Origin: JAAYAY01 sp964563135
GTDB lineage: Bacteria; Planctomycetota; Planctomycetia; Pirellulales; Thermoguttaceae
Assembly (NCBI GenBank): GCA_964563135.1
Contig: CAZLWV010000023.1
Span: 1 to 64,000 of the forward strand
Direction of reading: 5' to 3'
Length of the DNA: 64,000 nt
Shown here: piece after piece, positions 61,287 to 64,000 of the stretch
How positions within the stretch are numbered: position 1 is the first letter of the stretch
Layout: each line of letters opens with the position of its first letter
The notes under the pieces: model-generated
What the model saw: the letters and a program-made list of their open reading frames with translations, nothing else
What the model was told of the DNA's origin: nothing
Database searches by the model: none
Program-made: the position numbers and the translations under genes

Positions 61287-63020
61287 TCACACGCGCAGGA
61301 GTGCTTCTTCGATGGCGGTGGCGATCCATTGGGCCTCGACCTTATTCCCGATAGTGTCGGCCACGTCGACATGGCATTCGCGGCCGGCTTGGCCATAGAA
61401 GACGCGGACGCTGTACCAGGCATAGTGCCTGGAACCTTGTTGCGCTCGGCTCGTGATGGGGTACTCGACGCGATGGACCTGGTCGGCCGGGATCGTGCGA
61501 TGGCGCCAGAACCAGAGAAATCGAGAGGAGGTTTCGACACCGCGGGGGGTGATCGATGAACGTCGGCGGGCGGTGAGCTGGTGGAGGAGGACGAGCCCGA
61601 GGAGGAGGTCGAAGAGCCCGAGGAAGGCAAGCAGGAGCAGAGGCGCACCGAGCCAGGCGGCCAGCAAGATTGCGGCCGTCCAGACGGCGGCGAACGCGGC
61701 CAGGCCGAGGAACTGGCCCACGGAGCGGAAGGCGGCGGGGGGAACGTCCAGCAGCAGTGAGCCGTCGGCCCGTTCATGCACGCAGACGCGCGAGGCCCTG
61801 GCGGCTTCTTTCAACTGCTCGGCGTGGAGGGCAGGGTCGATGGTCGACTGCTCGGTCACATCAGGGCGGCTATCGGTCGTCTTGAAGACGGGGACTTCGA
61901 ACTGGACGTTCAAGTCGAGCCCCGGCGTGGGGGCGGAGGCCTCCAGTCGCCACTGGATGCCGGTTTCCTCATCGGTCGGCCGGCAGGTGAAGGGGATGGT
62001 GAACACGACCAGCAGGAGCGTTTGCCGGCCGATCTGGATCTCGTCGCGACCGATGGGGTGTTCGCTTTGCCAGAGGATCGTCTCGCTGGAGGATTCGCCT
62101 TCGCCGTTCTCGGAGTGCCTGAGGCAGGTGAGCGTCAGCTTGACCCGGTCCTGGAATTCGAGGGGTTGCGGGATGCGAATGGCGCCGACCAGCTTGCCGC
62201 CGAGGATGCCGGGAACGGATCGCATCACAAACTCGCAACGCCCGTACTTGAGCCAGAGGAGAGTTGCGCGGATGGCCGCGATCGCCAGGCCGGCCCCGAC
62301 AAGCGGAAACAGGAGGGCAATGAGGATCAGCTTGTTCCCCCGAGCCCATTCCTCGAAAAGCATGAAGGGAATGGCGGCGGAGATGGCATTCCAGACGGCG
62401 GCAAAGCAGCACAGACTGATCATCGTGGTTCTGGACCCGGCGCCAATCACGCCGCGATTCCAGTCGGGGCGCCAGGCCCAGGGCTGGTCGGGGAATTCGG
62501 ATTTGAGCCGCTGTTGCTCCGCTGTCTTCCGTCTGGTGTACCAAAGAAAGACATAGCCTCCCGCACCGAAACCACCGAAGACGAAGCCGAAAATTCCCAA
62601 CAGGAAGAGCTGTTCCCACTGAATTGCAGGAAACAGGATCGCCTCGGCGGGAGCATTTGGATTGACGCGACAGGGGATCGGGCGACCTGCCTGGCGTGCC
62701 TCGCGCAGCAAACGGGCTCGCTGTTTCAGGGTGCCGCCGAGGCCGACGTTGTCGTCGATGCCGACGCGAGTCGCCGTATACTTCTGTCCGGCGTAGACAT
62801 ATTCGTATTCGGCCGAGATCTCCCAACTGGTCGATTCACCATCGGACACGCGCTCGAGGTCCGTTTTGAGCACGGTCGCGTCGACCACCGGCCAGGCGTG
62901 CATCTGCAGCGACGTAACAACATGTCTTCCCGCGAGGAATGCGGTGACGCATCCCACGAGGAAGAAGGGGGCAAGGAACAGGACACCACAACCGGAGGCT
63001 TTGGGATCGTTGAGCTTCAT
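61287..63020 (-). CDS. DUF3592 membrane protein
   Basis: A 577-residue membrane protein with an N-terminal DUF3592 domain. The first helix is FLAPFFLVGCVTAFLAG; the extracytoplasmic part has SAEYEYVYAGQKYTATRVGI (about residues 69-88) and CRVNPNAPAEAILFP, the family hallmark. The second helix follows at about 135-160. The middle has two more hydrophobic pairs (about 200-255), a beta-rich region with ILWQSEHPIGRDEIQIG, and a C-terminal helical pair near 445-485. No function is known for the family. It is transcribed leftward without a close partner. Confidence 0.8.
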   Translation of the reverse strand: MKLNDPKASGCGVLFLAPFFLVGCVTAFLAGRHVVTSLQMHAWPVVDATVLKTDLERVSDGESTSWEISAEYEYVYAGQKYTATRVGIDDNVGLGGTLKQRARLLREARQAGRPIPCRVNPNAPAEAILFPAIQWEQLFLLGIFGFVFGGFGAGGYVFLWYTRRKTAEQQRLKSEFPDQPWAWRPDWNRGVIGAGSRTTMISLCCFAAVWNAISAAIPFMLFEEWARGNKLILIALLFPLVGAGLAIAAIRATLLWLKYGRCEFVMRSVPGILGGKLVGAIRIPQPLEFQDRVKLTLTCLRHSENGEGESSSETILWQSEHPIGRDEIQIGRQTLLLVVFTIPFTCRPTDEETGIQWRLEASAPTPGLDLNVQFEVPVFKTTDSRPDVTEQSTIDPALHAEQLKEAARASRVCVHERADGSLLLDVPPAAFRSVGQFLGLAAFAAVWTAAILLAAWLGAPLLLLAFLGLFDLLLGLVLLHQLTARRRSSITPRGVETSSRFLWFWRHRTIPADQVHRVEYPITSRAQQGSRHYAWYSVRVFYGQAGRECHVDVADTIGNKVEAQWIATAIEEALLRV

Positions 63021-63194
63021 GGGTCCAAGCGAGGTGAAGTTTCGGGATTATCCCCGATTATGTTCGACGCAGAAGAGAATGTCTTGGGACGGATTCCACG
63101 AAGAGCCTTGGGGGTGCCTTGCCGCCTGCTTCCGGTCCCCTGAGACCGCCAATTCCGCCGGTCGTCCTCGTTTGACGGTCAATGCAGGGCTCAA

Positions 63195-64000
63195 TCATCC
63201 CGGCGGGACCTGCAGCTTGCCCTGTCTTCTCAGGTGTGCCTCCCACACATCCTCTCGCACCCAGAGCTGGACGAGGACCTGGGGGCGGAGTTCGTAGAAG
63301 CCGGTCATGAGGTGGGTTTGTTCCAGCAGGGGCGTAAGATCCTTATCGAACCGGGGTGAGGAAATCACGACGGCAGCACGGGGGTCCGGGCAGAGGCCGG
63401 TCCACAGTCGGACATGCTCGAACCGTCGCAGGTACCAGGGCAACGGCCAGTAATAGGGATCGTGCCAGATGACCTTCAGGGGCAGGGCGTGGCCTTCGGG
63501 GCAGGCCTCGGCGAACTGTTCGACGATGGCGGCCAGATCGACCAAGCCGGGCGAAGTGTGGGCGAAGACCCAGGGGTTCTTTGGGCTGGCCGGCTGAACG
63601 AAACTGGCGCGATAGGATTGCCAGCCCAATTGGCCGGTCGCGGCCATGAGAACAAGGGTCACGATTGTCTTGAGCGCGATCGTCGGGACTGCCCGCACGA
63701 CGGCAACGGCGCCCACGCCGGCCATGAGGATCATCGCCAGAAGAAACTCCAGTGCGCACCAGGGGGTTTTGTAAGGAATGATGCTGTAGCCGGCCGTCAG
63801 CAGGAGGGTGTAGAGTCCGAGCCAGCGGAGGAAGTGGATGCTGGCATCGCACACCAGGCGGCCTTTGGGGAAGACCGTTGCCAGCAGGCCGACCGCTGCC
63901 AAGAGGAGGATCGCCAGTTCCGTGCAGACGGGGCCTTTGTCCAGATGCCACCAGCCGAGCCGCTGGAGGTAGAAGTACCAGGGATTGGCGTGGGGCGAAT
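63195..64000 (-). CDS. C-terminal part of a polytopic membrane protein, cut by window edge
   Basis: The last 268 residues of a protein whose start lies beyond 64000. It begins at the edge with SPHANPWYFYLQRLGWWHLD, continues with three to four membrane helices (ELAILLLAAVGLLATVFP; LYTLLLTAGYSIIPYKTPWC; LLAMILMAGVGAVAVV) and ends with a soluble domain of about 120 residues (VIWHDPYYWPLPWYLRRFEH). The short aromatic stretch, HANPWYFYL, and the YSIIPYKTPWC segment resemble the TIGR03663 group of glycosyltransferase-39-like membrane proteins. That match is from memory and tentative. An ATG/TTG inside at 63902 is not the true start. Confidence 0.6.
   Translation of the reverse strand, partial: SPHANPWYFYLQRLGWWHLDKGPVCTELAILLLAAVGLLATVFPKGRLVCDASIHFLRWLGLYTLLLTAGYSIIPYKTPWCALEFLLAMILMAGVGAVAVVRAVPTIALKTIVTLVLMAATGQLGWQSYRASFVQPASPKNPWVFAHTSPGLVDLAAIVEQFAEACPEGHALPLKVIWHDPYYWPLPWYLRRFEHVRLWTGLCPDPRAAVVISSPRFDKDLTPLLEQTHLMTGFYELRPQVLVQLWVREDVWEAHLRRQGKLQVPPG

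Overview
This window looks like a chromosomal contig from a member of the Planctomycetota, most likely of the Pirellulales type. The evidence is a DUF1559 protein with a type II prepilin-like N-terminus, a sulfatase with the CCPTR active site, a DUF2089 regulator, an S10-spc-alpha ribosomal cluster with rpsD placed before rpoA, an enlarged L17, and uniformly GC-rich codons. Two runs of ten N (25171-25180 in rplB, 30979-30988 in a sensor kinase) mark it as a scaffolded draft, probably a metagenome bin. No tRNA, rRNA, CRISPR array, insertion sequence or phage gene was seen.

Layout. 1-5126 (+): a heptamer tandem array, then four membrane transport or membrane-integrity genes (Na+/H+ antiporter-like, DedA, TerC, MFS). 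5424-9255 (-): a SEC-C/TPR protein and a two-gene module of a DUF2089 regulator and a membrane protein. 9619-10777 (+): a DUF1559 pseudopilin-like protein and a tiny lipoprotein. 11047-27769 (-): 29 genes, S10 through L17, with secY, adk, map, rpmJ and rpoA, transcribed right to left from a promoter near 27.85 kb and probably a second one before rpmJ; infA and rpmD are missing from their usual places. 28438-37406 (+): a divergent hybrid histidine kinase and an AddB/AddA-like recombination pair. 37644-42451 (-): CHAD-ppx-ppk, a polyphosphate operon. 42845-45730 (-) and 46283-47344 (+): a divergent GH78 rhamnosidase and an RmlD-like dehydrogenase. 47739-49919 (+): a sulfatase. 49938-50629 (-): a vapBC pair. 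50772-55802 (-): nadA, a SWIM zinc-finger protein and an SNF2 helicase. 56121-58257 (+): a frame-broken CcsA/HemX gene followed by hemA. 58368-64000 (-): scpB with a long acidic tail, an Ala/Pro-rich envelope-type protein, a nested inverted repeat, a DUF3592 protein and a truncated polytopic membrane protein at the window edge.

How the genes fit together. The core is housekeeping: translation, transcription, secretion, nucleotide balance and N-terminal methionine removal in one superoperon. Around it are recombination (AddAB-like), polyphosphate turnover, NAD and heme synthesis, chromosome condensation (ScpB) and the rhamnose/sulfated-polysaccharide degradation typical of planctomycetes. I found no clear large undescribed system. 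The most interesting signals are modest: a vapBC promoter that appears to give a leaderless message with its operator palindrome on the start codon; a compact CHAD-ppx-ppk operon; the SNF2-SWIM pair; the DUF2089-membrane module; the 62-nt rpsC/rplP overlap; the enlarged L17; the acidic ScpB tail; and a heme/cytochrome gene broken by what looks like a short internal deletion.
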